A stretch of 5,510 bases of DNA from DATHBP01 sp035296085 (GTDB lineage: Bacteria > Actinomycetota > Actinomycetes > Propionibacteriales > Nocardioidaceae): positions 1 through 5,510 of the forward strand of contig DATHBP010000255.1 of NCBI GenBank assembly GCA_035296085.1, given 5' to 3'. The first letter of the stretch is position 1, and each line of letters begins with the position of its first letter. The notes beneath the pieces are model-generated. The model saw nothing but the letters and a program-made list of their open reading frames with translations, made no database searches and had not been told where the DNA came from. This document shows positions 4,859 to 5,510 of the stretch, one piece after another. The position numbers and the translations under genes were made by a program.

Positions 4859-5510
4859 GACGCGTCCGCCGCACTGACCTCGGGTGCCTCCGGCGCCGCC
4901 CGGCTGCGGGCCACGACGCCGGCGAAGAACTCCGCGATCTGGTCTCGAGCATCGCGACCACCGTCGAATCCACGCCAGACCCGGCGCAGCCGACCGACCA
5001 GCTCATAGCACGCGTCCACCGGGACGAGATGGCAGTCGAACCCCGTGCGCTCTCGGTCCGGAGCGCGCACGAGCAGGGCCTCGACGTCCGGCACCAGCAC
5101 TCGCAGGGGGGGATTGGCGGCGACGATGTCGTCCCACGCGCCAAGTGGCAGCTCGGACTCCGTGGCGCCCGCTGGGCCGGGATAGAACGCGACGGTGCGA
5201 TCGAGCATCGAGTTGTCGAAGAAGAACGCCAGCGCGACGGGGATCTCCAAGGCCTCCCACTGCTCGGGCAGCAGGCTGAAGTCGGGGAACGAGAGATAGC
5301 GCTGCGGAACGGCGCGGTAGCGCAGCTCGGCCTTCTCGGCGGTGAACAGCAGGTAGCAGCCGCGGCAGGTGCACATCAGCCCGCGGCTGGCGAGGTTGAC
5401 GACGTGGGAGTGGTTCTCGCCGACCGGCTCCGCGCACATCTCGCAGCGTTCACCGGCGGGCGGCAGCGGACGGCTCGCCGTGATGCGTTGCAGGACAGCA
5501 AGCGCCGAGG
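4855..5510 (-). CDS. DUF5947 family cysteine-motif protein (start cut by window edge)
   Basis: The frame stays open to the window edge, giving 217 visible residues. The first cysteine pair lies at and before an internal ATG (5439), so starting there would split the motif; the true start is beyond 5510. The visible N-terminus contains C22-x2-C25 (ERCEMC), HSH at 33-35 and C46-x-C48-x2-C51 (CTCRGCYLLF), which suggests a bound zinc ion or a rubredoxin- or FeS-like centre. The rest is a mixed fold with YLSFPDFSLLPEQWEALEIP, VAFYPGPAG and a helical C-terminus, ending in an Ala/Glu-rich tail. I recognise this as DUF5947, a family found beside hydrogenase subunit genes in actinobacteria; its role is unknown. 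As family members are roughly 220-230 residues, only a few residues are probably missing. Its stop overlaps the DUF6084 start. Electron transfer or protection during hydrogenase assembly are possible roles by analogy only. Confidence 0.9.
   Translation of the reverse strand, partial: SALAVLQRITASRPLPPAGERCEMCAEPVGENHSHVVNLASRGLMCTCRGCYLLFTAEKAELRYRAVPQRYLSFPDFSLLPEQWEALEIPVALAFFFDNSMLDRTVAFYPGPAGATESELPLGAWDDIVAANPPLRVLVPDVEALLVRAPDRERTGFDCHLVPVDACYELVGRLRRVWRGFDGGRDARDQIAEFFAGVVARSRAAPEAPEVSAADAS

Noticed and set aside
4013..5008. Plus-strand open frame of 331 codons
   Set aside because: It runs opposite three genes in a tightly coupled operon and its composition (Arg, Ala and Pro rich) is typical of antisense reading.

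Overview
The window is GC-rich DNA (by eye roughly 70% G+C). All nine supported genes lie on the minus strand, mostly overlapping or a few bases apart. Codon use, GTG starts and the protein families point to an actinomycete (Actinomycetota); the genus cannot be told from this window. The content is the accessory and maturation part of a [NiFe]-hydrogenase gene cluster. The catalytic subunits are not in the window and are presumed to lie beyond position 5510, upstream in transcription.

In transcription order (high to low coordinates), the first block is four tightly coupled genes: a DUF5947-type cysteine-motif protein cut by the window edge (4855-5510), a DUF6084-type protein (4217-4858), a 497-residue conserved protein of unknown function (2727-4220) and a 39-residue membrane miniprotein of the DUF6893 type (2611-2730). 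Each overlaps the next by four bases (ATGA or GTGA), so they are probably translated together at similar levels. No function is established for any of them to my knowledge; their placement suggests assembly or membrane or electron-transfer partnership of a hydrogenase.

The middle block (1927-2587) holds two short, acidic, apparently disordered proteins (74 and 118 residues), each with a strong ribosome binding site. They are separated by a 79-base gap with a strong stem-loop and a near-duplicate of the 3' end of the first gene.

The last block is classical hydrogenase maturation: an endopeptidase of the HyaD/HybD/HupD family (1423-1923), HypC (1113-1421) and the N-terminal 368 residues of HypF (1-1105, cut by the window edge). 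HypF starts cyanide ligand synthesis from carbamoyl phosphate, HypC helps deliver the Fe(CN)2CO unit to the large subunit, and the endopeptidase removes the large-subunit C-terminal tail after nickel insertion. hypD and hypE would be expected beyond position 1.

No promoter, tRNA, rRNA, CRISPR array, transposon or regulator gene was found. The point of most interest is the set of poorly characterised genes (1927-5510) preceding the known maturation genes.
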